A stretch of 64,000 nt of DNA from Streptomyces sp. NBC_01445 (GTDB taxonomy: Bacteria; Actinomycetota; Actinomycetes; Streptomycetales; Streptomycetaceae): assembly GCF_035918235.1 (NCBI RefSeq), contig NZ_CP109485.1:5691501-5755500 (forward strand), read 5' to 3'. The notes beneath the pieces are model-generated. The model ran no database searches. It was not told the origin of the DNA and was given only the letters and a program-made list of their open reading frames with translations. The position numbers and the translations under genes are program-made. Positions 32,073 to 40,265 of the stretch are shown in pieces; within the stretch, counting starts at the first letter, position 1; every line of letters begins with the position of its first letter.

Positions 32073-32885
32073 TCAGCCCAGCATGGGGCCGTCGAACCCG
32101 GGCACGGGGGAGGTCTGCCCGGCATCGGGAACCGCCACCCGGACCGGCTTGCCGTGCTGCGACAGCGACAGCGTGACGGTCATGCGGACCCCGCCCAGGT
32201 TCAGGTCCGTCCGGGCGCGGACGATGCGGCCCTTGCCGTCGATCCAGGCGTCGGCGAACACCGGCAGGTCGCTGCCGAGGTAGTCCCTGGCCTCCTCGGC
32301 CTTGTCGCGGATCTTGGAGGTCGTGCGCAGGGTCAGGGTGGAGTGCCCGAGGGTGCCGCGGTAGTGCGTGGCGGGGGTCTTGTCGAGGGTCTCGGTGCCG
32401 CTCTCGGTGACCTGACGCATCGCGGAGATCTGCTCGAGGACGTACTCGGGGTCGTTGAGCGGGGCGCGCAGCATGGCGTGCGCCTTCGCCGCCGAGCGGG
32501 AGGTCGAGCCCCAGCCGTCCATGGCGAGATCGCCGGTGCCGCGTACGTAGACCGTGTCGTCGGCGAAGACCTCGTCGATCCTGCCCGTGGGGCCCCCGGG
32601 CATCCGAACCGAGAGTGCGCCGCGGTCGGCGTCCAGGTCGAAGCCGCCGGTGATGTCGATCCGGTAGGTCTGCCCCTGGCCGTCGGAGATCTTGACGTTC
32701 TGCCGGGTGTGCGCGGAGGTGGCACGGGTGGCCTTGACCGCGGCGCGCACGGCGTCGGCCGGGGCGGTCTTCGCGGCCGTGCTCTTCGCGGCGGAGCCGT
32801 CCCCGGCGTCGTCGTGCGAGGCGCAGCCCGCGCACAGGGCGGCGACGGTCACGAGGGCAGCGGTGAAGGGCAAGGGGGCGCGCAT
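32073..32885 (-). CDS. Putative LppX/LolA-type lipoprotein
   Basis: 270 residues from the ATG reading MRAPLPFTAALV. Signal peptide with lipobox LCAGC (Cys about 20). The mature part has repeated beta-strands (YRIDITGGFDLDADRGALSVRM; TVYVRGTGDLAMDGWGS; GRIVRARTDLNLGG). These resemble the open beta-barrel of LppX/LprG/LolA lipid carriers, but similarity is judged by eye only. A longer open frame to 33152 overlaps the divergent neighbour and is rejected. Confidence 0.7.
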   Translation of the reverse strand: MRAPLPFTAALVTVAALCAGCASHDDAGDGSAAKSTAAKTAPADAVRAAVKATRATSAHTRQNVKISDGQGQTYRIDITGGFDLDADRGALSVRMPGGPTGRIDEVFADDTVYVRGTGDLAMDGWGSTSRSAAKAHAMLRAPLNDPEYVLEQISAMRQVTESGTETLDKTPATHYRGTLGHSTLTLRTTSKIRDKAEEARDYLGSDLPVFADAWIDGKGRIVRARTDLNLGGVRMTVTLSLSQHGKPVRVAVPDAGQTSPVPGFDGPMLG

Positions 32886-33027
32886 GGATGCTCCGGCGTC
32901 GGTCGTGCGGCCGAAGGATGTGTGCGGCCTGTGAAGGTGATTGCGGCTTGAACGATATCGCGGGGCATCGGGGCTCGCGGACGGTGCTCCGGGGTGACCT
33001 GACGCGGTGCCGTTCGTTGCGCCGGGC

Positions 33028-33300
33028 ATGACGATGAACATGCCCGTGCGGGCTCTGGTGACAGGGGTGTTGGCGGCTTCGGCGGTGGCGGGGGTGTTCG
33101 CCCCGGGCGCGTACGCCGCCGATCCGGAGCCGCCGCACCAGACGGTGATCATGTCGAACGAGGAGGCGGAGGCGGCCGGCCTGGTGTCGCCCGGGTTCGC
33201 ACCAGCCCCGTGCTACGAGCCCGGGGTCTACTACTTCGGGAGCCCTGCGCCGCCGGCACCGTCCGGATACGCACCCGGCTGGTGCGGCCTGCGGCTCTGA
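33028..33300 (+). CDS. Small secreted protein
   Basis: About 90 residues from the ATG reading MTMNMPVRAL; in-frame GTG at 33007 and ATGs at 33034 and 33040 are alternatives and none has a good ribosome site. Signal peptide ends near AYAAD (about residue 30). The mature chain is about 60 residues, Pro/Gly/Tyr-rich, with two cysteines (APCYEPG; GWCGL) that could form a disulfide. Unknown family. Ends right at a hairpin. Confidence 0.6.
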   Translation: MTMNMPVRALVTGVLAASAVAGVFAPGAYAADPEPPHQTVIMSNEEAEAAGLVSPGFAPAPCYEPGVYYFGSPAPPAPSGYAPGWCGLRL

Positions 33301-33319
33301 CCCGCCCGTCGCGGGCGGG
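33301..33319 (+). terminator. Short hairpin after the small secreted-protein gene
   Basis: CCCGCCCG-TCG-CGGGCGGG, immediately after the stop codon. Confidence 0.65.
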
Positions 33320-33449
33320 GTGTCAGCGGGCCAAGTCCCTTCCCGGGAGTGTCCGGCTTCGCCAACTCGCAGGGAGGGGAGCTGGGTTGAAACCTGCCTC
33401 CCCCTCCTTGAAAGCAGGGCTCGGGGCTGAGGCTTCGGGCGGGGTCCGG

Positions 33450-33659
33450 TCAGCGTCGGCGCAGGTCGTCGATGAACGCGGTCCAGGCCTCCGCCCGGAG
33501 CACGAGCTTCGGGCCGTCGGGGTTCTTGGAGTCGCGGACGGGGACCAGTCCGGGGTGGTCGTGGGTGACTTCGAGGCAGTCGCCGCCGCTGCCGCCGCTG
33601 TACGAGGACTTGTACCAGGTGGCCGAGGTGACGTCAGGCTCCGGATGCGTGATCTTCAT
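33450..33659 (-). CDS. DUF397 protein
   Basis: 69 residues: TWYKSSYSGGSGGDCLEVTHD...VPVRDSKNPDGPKLVLRAEAWTAFIDDLRR is diagnostic of DUF397. These small acidic proteins are nearly confined to actinomycetes and are encoded next to XRE-DUF5753 regulators, as in the whiJ locus; they are thought to modulate the partner. The start overlaps the 3' end of the XRE gene by 26 nt, so the two are co-translated. Confidence 0.93.
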   Translation of the reverse strand: MKITHPEPDVTSATWYKSSYSGGSGGDCLEVTHDHPGLVPVRDSKNPDGPKLVLRAEAWTAFIDDLRRR

Positions 33660-34485
33660 GCGTGTAATCCTCCGCCACTGCTGCGATCAGGGCCACTGAT
33701 TGTCTCGGAGTGAGTGCATCGGACCTGAGCAGATCGTAGGACAGCTGGTGGCGGGCGACTGTTGCCCGATCATCGGTCAACTGCCCCATGCTGGAAGCCT
33801 CGACGAAGGAGAGCGGCGGTGCGTCCCTGAAGTACATGAGCTTGAGCGAGCCCTCCAAAGCGGCATGCGCCCCCGCAGAGAACGACACCACCTGAACGAT
33901 CACTCGGCGCCTACGGATCAGCGCGGCGATGTGCCGCAGGGCCTCGGCCATCACCGCAGGTCCGCCGACTTCCCGGCGCAGGGCGGCCTCATCCAGAACT
34001 GCCCACAACAAGGGCTTTGTTGGATCGTCGAGAAGGCGGGTCCGTTCCATCCGGGCCGCCACCAGCTTGTCGATCGCCTCCTCCGGGGCCGTGGGCTGGT
34101 AGGCCAGGAAGACCGCGCGGGCGTATGCCGGGGTCTGGAGCAGGCCAGGGATCAGCAGCGACTCGTACTGCCTGATCTCGATCGCGATGGCCTCCGCCTC
34201 GGCCGCCTCCGCGAAGTGCTCGGGGTGCTTCGACTCGTTCGCCTTCACACCGTGCCGGACGAAGAACCCCGCCGTCCCCAGCGCCGCGTCCAGCCGTTCC
34301 GCCATGTCCGGCAGGATCCTGCGCGTGCCCGCCTCCATCTGGCCGACGTACGACCCGCTGACGAACAGCAGCTCGCCCAGGGCCTGTTGGGTCAGGCCCG
34401 CCCGCTCTCTCGCGTGGCGGAGTTCCTCGCCGACCATGACGCGGCGGGAGGCGGGGTCGAGGTCCTTCGGTCCGGTCACGTGCAT
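33634..34485 (-). CDS. XRE-family regulator with DUF5753 (WhiJ-like)
   Basis: 283 residues from the ATG reading MHVTGPKDLDP, with GGGGAG 6 nt upstream. An N-terminal helix-turn-helix (LRHARERAGLTQQALGELLFVSGSYVGQMEAGTRRI, about 22-57) is followed by the DUF5753 domain from about 95 (IEIRQYESLLIPGLLQTPAYARAVF...VQVVSFSAGAHAALEGSLKLMYF). WhiJ-type proteins repress sporulation or antibiotic genes until relieved by the DUF397 partner. Paired here with DUF397 downstream; two further small genes diverge. Confidence 0.92.
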   Translation of the reverse strand: MHVTGPKDLDPASRRVMVGEELRHARERAGLTQQALGELLFVSGSYVGQMEAGTRRILPDMAERLDAALGTAGFFVRHGVKANESKHPEHFAEAAEAEAIAIEIRQYESLLIPGLLQTPAYARAVFLAYQPTAPEEAIDKLVAARMERTRLLDDPTKPLLWAVLDEAALRREVGGPAVMAEALRHIAALIRRRRVIVQVVSFSAGAHAALEGSLKLMYFRDAPPLSFVEASSMGQLTDDRATVARHQLSYDLLRSDALTPRQSVALIAAVAEDYTHEDHASGA

Positions 34486-34594
34486 CGACTCCCCGAGCAA
34501 CAAAGGGATTGTTGGGCCGGTGGCTCTGGAAAGCCTAGAGCCGATCCCGTCACGCTGGGTGGTGGAAGCGGAACTTGGCGTGAAGGAGCGGGCG

Positions 34595-34813
34595 ATGGTG
34601 GTGCGGGACGCGGAGCGGCTGCGGGTGGTCGAGGAGACCGTCGCGCAACTGCGGGCCGAACTCGGGGTGTTGGGCGTGCTGCTGCCGTCCCTGCGGGTCG
34701 ACCCCGTGTCGGCGGCGGGGGAGGTCGGCTATCCGCTGGTGGACCTGGGGTGCGTGAACCTCGATACGGCGATGCGGCTGGTCGCCGTACTGCACGACAG
34801 GCGCGGCGCGTGA
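34595..34813 (+). CDS. Small hypothetical protein of the WhiJ-like locus
   Basis: 72 residues from the ATG reading MVVRDAERLRVVEE, with AAGGAG 6 nt upstream. An N-terminal heptad-like coiled segment (AERLRVVEETVAQLRAELGVL) is followed by a Leu/Val-rich end. Cytoplasmic. It is divergent from the XRE gene, and its stop overlaps the next start (GTGA). Unknown family. Confidence 0.7.
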   Translation: MVVRDAERLRVVEETVAQLRAELGVLGVLLPSLRVDPVSAAGEVGYPLVDLGCVNLDTAMRLVAVLHDRRGA

Positions 34814-35013
34814 AGATCGGCGCGTACGTGATCGACGTACGGGACGGACGCGTCGGGCAGGTCATGGGGCGCGAGGGCGGTTACGTGCAGTTGCGGCCGC
34901 CCGGCGGCGGGCGCGAGTGGGACTGTCCGCCGGAGGCGGTGGAGCCGGCGCCCGTCGCGGAGGAGCTGCGGGCGCGGGTGCGGCTGGTGAACCGGGAGGG
35001 GCGACTGCCCTGA
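34810..35013 (+). CDS. Small conserved hypothetical protein
   Basis: 67 residues from the GTG reading VKIGAYVIDVRDGRVGQVMGREGGYVQLRPPGGGREWDCPPE. Short beta-rich pattern like an SH3/KOW-type barrel (my reading; no family recognised). GTGA overlap with the preceding gene indicates a two-gene operon. Ends 1 nt before the convergent MarR gene's stop. Confidence 0.75.
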   Translation: MKIGAYVIDVRDGRVGQVMGREGGYVQLRPPGGGREWDCPPEAVEPAPVAEELRARVRLVNREGRLP

Positions 35014-35523
35014 TCAGTTACGCGCCTCTCCGGGCGCGGGGATGAGGCTGTGCAGTGCCTCCTGCTGGGCGGCGCCGACGAACTGGGCGATGGCGTCGGT
35101 GACCGTGGCGGCCAGGGCGGCCGAGGCCTGTCGCAGGAGGGTGCGGGCCTTGTCGGTGAGGGCGACCTCGACGCCGCGCTTGTCGCCGCAGGCCGAGGCG
35201 CGGGTGACGAGTCCGGCCCGCTGGAGCAGGGCCACCTGGTAGGTGAGGCGGGTCTTGGGGCGGCCGAGCAGGTCGGCGATGCGGGTCATGCGGACGCCGC
35301 CTTCCGTGGACTCGCCCTTCTCCTCCGCGAGCAGGCACAGGATGAGGAACTCGTCGTGGGAGACACCGAGTTGCTCCTTGACGACGGAGCGCAGCCGCTG
35401 TTCCACGCCGCCCGTGGCCGCGAGCAGCAGCATCCACGCGCGCAGCTCGGGCGGCAGCAGGCCGGCGCCCGCGCTCGGACAGCCGGACGGGCTCTCGTCG
35501 GGTTCTGCCGCGTCGTCGCTCAT
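35014..35523 (-). CDS. MarR-family transcriptional regulator
   Basis: 169 residues. Winged helix: MRTRIADLLGRPKTRLTYQVALLQRAGLVTRASACGDKRGVEVALTDKARTLLRQA-like region from about 75 to 140, with the wing basic residues DKRG. The N-terminal 25 residues are acidic and low-complexity. Divergent from yceI with three AAATTT-centred palindromes between, so it probably represses yceI and itself. Ligand unknown. Confidence 0.9.
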   Translation of the reverse strand: MSDDAAEPDESPSGCPSAGAGLLPPELRAWMLLLAATGGVEQRLRSVVKEQLGVSHDEFLILCLLAEEKGESTEGGVRMTRIADLLGRPKTRLTYQVALLQRAGLVTRASACGDKRGVEVALTDKARTLLRQASAALAATVTDAIAQFVGAAQQEALHSLIPAPGEARN

Positions 35524-35543
35524 GGGGTCAGAGTTTACCGGTT

Positions 35544-35620
35544 GTCCAAATTTGCCCTATCGGTTGTGCAAATTTGGATCAGTGGCTAACGTGAGGTGCA
35601 CGAGTGATCCAAATTTGGAT
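35544..35620. promoter_or_regulatory. Three AAATTT-centred operators between marR and yceI
   Basis: Box 1 GTCCAAATTTGCCC (35544-35557), box 2 GTGCAAATTTGGAT (35566-35579), box 3 ATCCAAATTTGGAT (35607-35620, a perfect palindrome). Centre-to-centre distances are 22 and 41 bp, about two and four helical turns. MarR proteins bind such short symmetric sites. This AT-rich patch stands out in the GC-rich surroundings. Confidence 0.8.
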
Positions 35621-35684
35621 TACCCAAGCTCAGTGATCCGTGCTCAGTGATCAGCAGCCGAGTGATCAGCAACCGGGAGAAGTC

Positions 35685-36215
35685 ATGACCGTCGCCGTGG
35701 AAACGGGGCAGTGGCAGCTCGACGCCGACGCCTCCACCGTCGCGCTCAAGCACCGCACCATGTGGGGGCTCGTCACCGTCAAGGGCGCCTTCGGTGTCGT
35801 CGGCGGGGGCGGTGAGGTCCGGCCCGACGGGGCCGTCACCGGGGCCGTGACCCTGGACGCCGCCTCGCTCGACACCAAGAACGCCAAGCGCGACACCCAT
35901 CTGCGCTCTGCGGACTTCTTCGACGTCGAGAAGCACCCGGAGATCACCTTCGAGGTGCGGGGCGTCGAGACCGGTGCGGACGCCGCGGCGCAGGTGGACG
36001 GTCAGCTGACCGTGCGCGGTGTCAGCAGGCCGGTGTCCGTACCGGTGCGGCTGACCCGGGAGGGCGCGGACGCGGTCACGCTGGCGGCCGAGTTCACCGT
36101 GGACCGGGCGGACTTCGACATGGGGTGGAACCAGCTGGGGATGCTGCGCGGGCTGACCGCCGTCGCCGGGTCGCTCCGTTTCACGCGAGTGCCGGGCGGC
36201 GTACAGGAAAGCTGA
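35685..36215 (+). CDS. YceI-family lipid-binding protein
   Basis: 176 residues from the ATG reading MTVAVETGQWQLDADAS, with GGGAGAAG upstream. YceI lipocalin-like signatures: STVALKHRTMWGLVTVKGAFG, LDAASLDTKNAKRDTHLRSADFFDVEKHPEITFE, LTVRGVSRPVSVPVRLTR, FTVDRADFDMGWNQLGM. No signal peptide, so cytoplasmic, as many actinobacterial YceI. The family binds isoprenoid quinones or lipids. Probably the target of the divergent MarR regulator. Four AGTGATC repeats lie in its leader. Confidence 0.92.
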   Translation: MTVAVETGQWQLDADASTVALKHRTMWGLVTVKGAFGVVGGGGEVRPDGAVTGAVTLDAASLDTKNAKRDTHLRSADFFDVEKHPEITFEVRGVETGADAAAQVDGQLTVRGVSRPVSVPVRLTREGADAVTLAAEFTVDRADFDMGWNQLGMLRGLTAVAGSLRFTRVPGGVQES

Positions 36216-36247
36216 GAGCCGGGGCCCGTGCGGGCCCCGGCTCTCAG
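36212..36247. terminator. Bidirectional terminator between yceI and the PTS gene
   Basis: Seventeen-base perfect arms CTGAGAGCCGGGGCCCG / complement with a TG turn, overlapping the yceI stop and 15 nt from the PTS stop. Confidence 0.9.
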
Positions 36248-36262
36248 GGAGTGAGTGGCCGG

Positions 36263-37765
36263 TCAGACCTTCGCGGGTTCCTTCGGTGCCGTCGGTTCCG
36301 TCGTGCCCGCGGGGGCCGGGGACTCGCCCGCGGCGGCCGGGGAGTCCACGTTCAGATCCACCAGCATCTGCTTGCTGAAGCCGAAGAAGTACGTGGCCAC
36401 GAAGCCCACGATGTAGCCGACCAGCAGGCCCGCGCCGTAGATCGCGACCGTCGTGCCGAGGCCCTTGTTGCCGTCGAGGAGGGGGAACAGGGCCCAGCCC
36501 GAGGGGCCGATCGCCGTCGAGCCGACCTTGTCGCCGATCATCGAGAAGAAGCCTACGAACGCGCCGCCCGCCGCGCCGCCCACGCACGCCGTGATGAACG
36601 GGCGGCCGAGGGGGAGCGAGACGCCGTAGATCAGGGGTTCGCCGACGCCGAGGAAGCCTGCGGGGAGCGCGGACTTGATCGTCGTACGGATCGACTTGTT
36701 GTGCTTGAGGCGCTTGAACACCGCGATCGCACAGCCGACCTGGCCCGCGCCCGCCATGGCCAGGACGGGGAGGAGGACGGTGTAGCCCTGCTGCTCGATG
36801 AGCGTGGTGTGGATGGGGATGAGGGCCTGGTGCAGGCCCAGCATGACCAGGGGGAGGAACAGCCCGCCGAGGATGAGGCCCGCGAAGGCGCCCGTGTTGT
36901 CGAGGAGCCAGTTCGCCGCGGTGCCGATGCCCGTGGAGATCTCACCCGCCACGAACATCAGGCCGAAGATCGTGACCAGGCCGGAGACCAGGACCGTGAG
37001 GGTGGGCGTGACCAGCACGTCCACGGCCTCCGGGACCCACTTCCTGCACCACTTCTCGATGTACGTCGCGAGAACCGCGGCGCCCAGCGCGCCCAGCACG
37101 CCGCCCTGCCCGGGCGACAGTTTCTGGCCGAACGCCTCGATGTTCGCGACGCCCGCGTACACGATGATCGCCGCGACCGCGCCGCCCAGGATCGGTGTAC
37201 CGCCGAACTCCTTCGCCGCGTTGTAGCCGACGAACACCGCGATCAGCGCCATGAATCCGGAGGCGATGGCGGCCAGGGCGGGGGTGACGCCCGGCAGCCA
37301 GTGCAGGTTGATCAGCAGGCCGTTGATGCCGGCGATGATGCCGCAGCCGATCAGCGCGGGGATCAGTGGCACGAAGATGTTCGCGATCCGGCGCAGGAAC
37401 AGCTTGAACGGGGTGGCGTTCTTCGCCTTACGGGCCGCCTTCAACTCGGCGCCCTGGGCGGCGAGTTCGTCAGCGGTCACCGCGTGCGGCTCCGGTGCGG
37501 CCGTCTTGCCGTCCTGCATCAGATCCTCGAACTCCGGGGTGACCCGGGCGACCTTTCCCGGTCCGAGGACGATCTGGTACGTCTCGTCGTCGACCACGCC
37601 CATGACGTCGGGCAGCGCCTTCAGCGCGTCGTCGTCGACGAGAGCACGGTCGGCGAGGCCGAGACGGAGCCGGGTCATGCAGTGGGCTACGGACGTGACG
37701 TTCGATGCGCCGCCGACGAGAGGAAGGATCGCGGCGGCGATGGCGCGGTTCTTGGAGTCAGCCAT
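36263..37765 (-). CDS. murP: PTS EIIBC transporter, MurP-like (N-acetylmuramic acid)
   Basis: 500 residues. EIIB at the N-terminus with the phospho-cysteine Cys29 in SVAHCMTRLRL, and YQIVLGPGKVARV near 65. A linker is followed by EIIC from about 115 with about ten membrane helices (FVPLIPALIGCGIIAGINGLL; SGFMALIAVFVGYNAAKEFGG; LGVGEPLIYGVSLPLGRPF). The glucose-superfamily GEPLIYG motif is clear. EIIA is absent, as in E. coli MurP, so it relies on a general IIA (Crr). Third gene behind murR and murQ, which sets the substrate as MurNAc. Confidence 0.85.
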   Translation of the reverse strand: MADSKNRAIAAAILPLVGGASNVTSVAHCMTRLRLGLADRALVDDDALKALPDVMGVVDDETYQIVLGPGKVARVTPEFEDLMQDGKTAAPEPHAVTADELAAQGAELKAARKAKNATPFKLFLRRIANIFVPLIPALIGCGIIAGINGLLINLHWLPGVTPALAAIASGFMALIAVFVGYNAAKEFGGTPILGGAVAAIIVYAGVANIEAFGQKLSPGQGGVLGALGAAVLATYIEKWCRKWVPEAVDVLVTPTLTVLVSGLVTIFGLMFVAGEISTGIGTAANWLLDNTGAFAGLILGGLFLPLVMLGLHQALIPIHTTLIEQQGYTVLLPVLAMAGAGQVGCAIAVFKRLKHNKSIRTTIKSALPAGFLGVGEPLIYGVSLPLGRPFITACVGGAAGGAFVGFFSMIGDKVGSTAIGPSGWALFPLLDGNKGLGTTVAIYGAGLLVGYIVGFVATYFFGFSKQMLVDLNVDSPAAAGESPAPAGTTEPTAPKEPAKV

Positions 37766-37817
37766 GGTCGTGGTGCCTTGCTGTGCGTGGGGGGTGGAGC
37801 GATACGGGACTGCGGGA

Positions 37818-38771
37818 TTACGGGGTCGTGGCCGAGGCCTGGAGCGCGGCGCGCAGATGACCCTTGCTGTCGGACAGGAGACGGGCGGCCGTCGGGCCGT
37901 CGACCGAGCCGAGGATCACGAGGATGGCGTTCTTCACCTCCCCGTCCGTCGCGGCGAGCGCGGCCTCGATGGCGGCGTCGTCCGCGCCGGTGGCCAGGGC
38001 GACGATCCGGCGGGAGCGGGCCCGCAGCTTCTCGTTCGAGGCGCGTACGTCGACCATCAGGTTCCCGTACGTCTTGCCGAGCCGGATCATGGTGATCGTC
38101 GACAGCATGTTGAGGACGAGCTTCTGGGCCGTGCCCGCCTTCAACCGGGTGGAACCGGTGAGGAGCTCGGGGCCGACGACGACCTCGATGCCGTGGTCGG
38201 CGGCCGCCGCGAGCGCGCTGTCCGCGTTGCAGGACAGGCCGATCGTGAGGGCGCCCCGGCCGCGCGCGTGCTCGACCGCGCCGATCGCGTAAGGGGTGCG
38301 GCCCGAGGCCGAGATGCCCACCACGACGTCGTCCGCCGTCAGACCCAGCGCGTCCAGGTCCTCGGCCGCGAGCTCCTTGGAGTCCTCGGCGCCCTCGACC
38401 GCCTTGACCATGGCGCTCGGGCCGCCCGCGATCAGACCGACGACCTCGCTCGGGTCGGTGTTGAAGGTGGGCGGGCACTCGGACGCGTCCAGGACGCCGA
38501 GCCGGCCCGCCGTGCCGGCGCCCGCGTAGACGAGGCGGCCGCCGCGGGCCATCCGCTCGGCCGTGCCGTCGATCGCCGCGGCGATCTGCGGGAGCCGCTC
38601 GGCGACGGCGGTGGGGACGCTCGCGTCCTCGCCGTTCATGATCTGCGCGATCTCCACCGTCGACAGCTGGTCGATCTCGGAGAGTTCCGGGCGGAACGCC
38701 TCGGTGGTGAGCGTGGCGAGCTGGGCGCGCAGTTCGCTGTAGTTGTCGGCGGCGTCGGTCGTGGAGGTCAT
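37818..38771 (-). CDS. murQ: N-acetylmuramic acid 6-phosphate etherase
   Basis: 317 residues, normal MurQ length. SIS-domain enzyme: RLVYAGAGTAGRLGVLDASECPPTF near 80-104, the catalytic-Glu region SKELAAEDLDAL, VVGISASGRTPYAIGAV, and KLVLNMLSTITMIRLGKTYGNLMVDVRASNEKLRARSRRIV. Cleaves the lactyl ether of MurNAc-6-P to GlcNAc-6-P and D-lactate, feeding NagA. Between murR (77 bp upstream) and murP (52 bp downstream) on the same strand. Confidence 0.96.
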   Translation of the reverse strand: MTSTTDAADNYSELRAQLATLTTEAFRPELSEIDQLSTVEIAQIMNGEDASVPTAVAERLPQIAAAIDGTAERMARGGRLVYAGAGTAGRLGVLDASECPPTFNTDPSEVVGLIAGGPSAMVKAVEGAEDSKELAAEDLDALGLTADDVVVGISASGRTPYAIGAVEHARGRGALTIGLSCNADSALAAAADHGIEVVVGPELLTGSTRLKAGTAQKLVLNMLSTITMIRLGKTYGNLMVDVRASNEKLRARSRRIVALATGADDAAIEAALAATDGEVKNAILVILGSVDGPTAARLLSDSKGHLRAALQASATTP

Positions 38772-38847
38772 GACGTGTGCGGCTCTTTCCGGTGCGGCGG
38801 TGGGGTCCGGTGCTGCAGTGGATTCAGGGGGAGTGCGGGCGCGTCGC

Positions 38848-39768
38848 CTAGCGGGAGCCGCGCGGCGTGTGACGGTGTGCGAGCGCCTCGTACGAAGCGG
38901 ACAGGGCGGGGGCCGCGGTCTCGTACGTACGCTGCGCGACGCCCACGAACAGGCAGTCCACGACGAGCAGCTGGCTCGTGCGGGACGACATAGCGGCCGG
39001 CCGCAGCTCGCTCTCGCGGGCCGTGGACGTGGTCAGTATGTGGTCGGCGTACTGCGAGACCGGGCCGTCGGGGCGGCCGGTGATCGCGATCGTGGCGGCC
39101 CCGTGCTCGAAGGCGACGCGGAGCGGCTCGATCACGTCGCCGGTCGATCCCGAGTGCGTGATCGCGATGGCGACGTCCTTGGCGCGCAGCTGTACGGCGT
39201 TGGTGATCGCCAGGTGCGTGTCGCCGTGGGCGTGGGCGATCAGGCCGATGCGCAGGAGCTTCTGGGCGAGGTCCTGGCCGACGAGGCTGGACGCGCCGAT
39301 GCCGTAGATGTCGATGCGGCGGGCGCCCGCCAGCGCGTTCACGGCCGCGCCGAGCTGCACGGTGTCGAGTCCGGCCGCGGTGTCGGCGAGGGTCTGCTGC
39401 TCGTCGTACGCGAGCTTCGCGACGACGTCGGCGATGGGGTCGTCGACCGCTATGTCCGCGGTGACGGCGGGGGCGCGGCCCGACTGCTGCTGGGCGGCGA
39501 GCCCGGCGAGGGCGAGGCGCAGGTCCCGGTATCCGGGGTAGCCGAGGAGGCGGGCGGTACGGACCACCGTCGCCTCGCTGGTGCCGGTGAGCTCGGCCAG
39601 GCCGGTGACCGTGAGGGCCGCGCAGCCGGCCGGGTCACCGGCGACGGCCTCGGCGACCCGCTGCATGGAGCGGGTCATCGACGGCGCGAGGGTCCGCACC
39701 TTGGCCGCGAGGGCGGCCGGGGCGGGCGGCGCGTCGCCTCCGAAAATTTCCTTCACGTTGCTGGTCAC
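38848..39768 (-). CDS. murR: RpiR/MurR-family transcriptional regulator
   Basis: 306 residues from a GTG; a second GTG 12 nt inside (VKEIFGG) has the better-placed AAAGG and may be the true start. An N-terminal HTH_6 domain (LTVTGLAELTGTSEATVVRTARLLGYPGYRDLRLALAG, about 52-90) is followed by a C-terminal SIS sugar-phosphate-sensing domain from about 140 (ARRIDIYGIGASSLVGQDLAQKL; AIAITHSGSTGDVIEPL). By position it controls murQ-murP, with MurNAc-6-P as the likely ligand. A TGAAA/TTTCA palindrome just upstream suggests autoregulation. Confidence 0.88.
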   Translation of the reverse strand: MTSNVKEIFGGDAPPAPAALAAKVRTLAPSMTRSMQRVAEAVAGDPAGCAALTVTGLAELTGTSEATVVRTARLLGYPGYRDLRLALAGLAAQQQSGRAPAVTADIAVDDPIADVVAKLAYDEQQTLADTAAGLDTVQLGAAVNALAGARRIDIYGIGASSLVGQDLAQKLLRIGLIAHAHGDTHLAITNAVQLRAKDVAIAITHSGSTGDVIEPLRVAFEHGAATIAITGRPDGPVSQYADHILTTSTARESELRPAAMSSRTSQLLVVDCLFVGVAQRTYETAAPALSASYEALAHRHTPRGSR

Positions 39769-39771
39769 CTT

Positions 39772-39786
39772 TGAAAGATATTTTCA
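39772..39786. promoter_or_regulatory. Candidate MurR operator
   Basis: TGAAA-GATAT-TTTCA lies 4-18 bp upstream of the murR start. A related GAAAATTTC (39742-39750) falls inside the first codons about three turns away. RpiR-family operators are commonly AT-rich palindromes of this type. The position suits repression. Confidence 0.55.
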
Positions 39787-39899
39787 GGGGGGTGCGGCGT
39801 CAAGAGTCCCTCGGCTGTGCCGTACGGCACGTCTTCCCGGGTCCTTCGGCCGTGCTGAGGGGTAGGTGGGCGCGTACGCCGAGGGAGCACAATGGCTAC

Positions 39900-40265
39900 A
39901 TGGAGATCAGCCCCCTCGAACAGGCGCTGCACGCGGCCCGCGCCCTCGTACTCGCCGACCTCGGCTCCGGCGAGATCGCCCACGCCGACGTCGTGTCCCT
40001 CGTCGAGGACTCGATAGTGCACCGTCGCTGGTGGGTCGAGCAGTGGCCGGAAGGGATCGAATACGTCGCCGGGCTCGTCGCGCAGGACGTCCAGGACGGA
40101 CTCCTCGAACGCGCCGGCCGCTGGCCCCTGTGCCCGGTGTGCGGCTCAGGCGAACCCCACGCCCTCGATGTGGAACCGGAGTTGGGCCCCGACCCGCACT
40201 GGGTGTGCAGCGAGGCGGGCGTGGTCGTGGCGCCCGTGGGGTCCCTCGGCACCGTCGCGCGATGA
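39900..40265 (+). CDS. Hypothetical protein with a C-terminal cysteine pair
   Basis: 121 residues from the ATG reading MEISPLEQALHAARALVLAD; GAGGGAG is 8-9 nt upstream. All-helical N-terminal half, then LCPVCGSGEPHALDVEPELGPDPHWVCSEAG, a CxxC plus HxxxC arrangement that could bind zinc. Unknown family. Its stop overlaps the DUF4031 start by 4 nt (ATGA), so the two are coupled. Confidence 0.78.
   Translation: MEISPLEQALHAARALVLADLGSGEIAHADVVSLVEDSIVHRRWWVEQWPEGIEYVAGLVAQDVQDGLLERAGRWPLCPVCGSGEPHALDVEPELGPDPHWVCSEAGVVVAPVGSLGTVAR

Noticed and set aside
33007..33152. N-terminal extension of the LppX-type lipoprotein gene to 33152
   Set aside because: It would overlap the divergent secreted-protein gene and bury the lipobox signal peptide in mid-protein.
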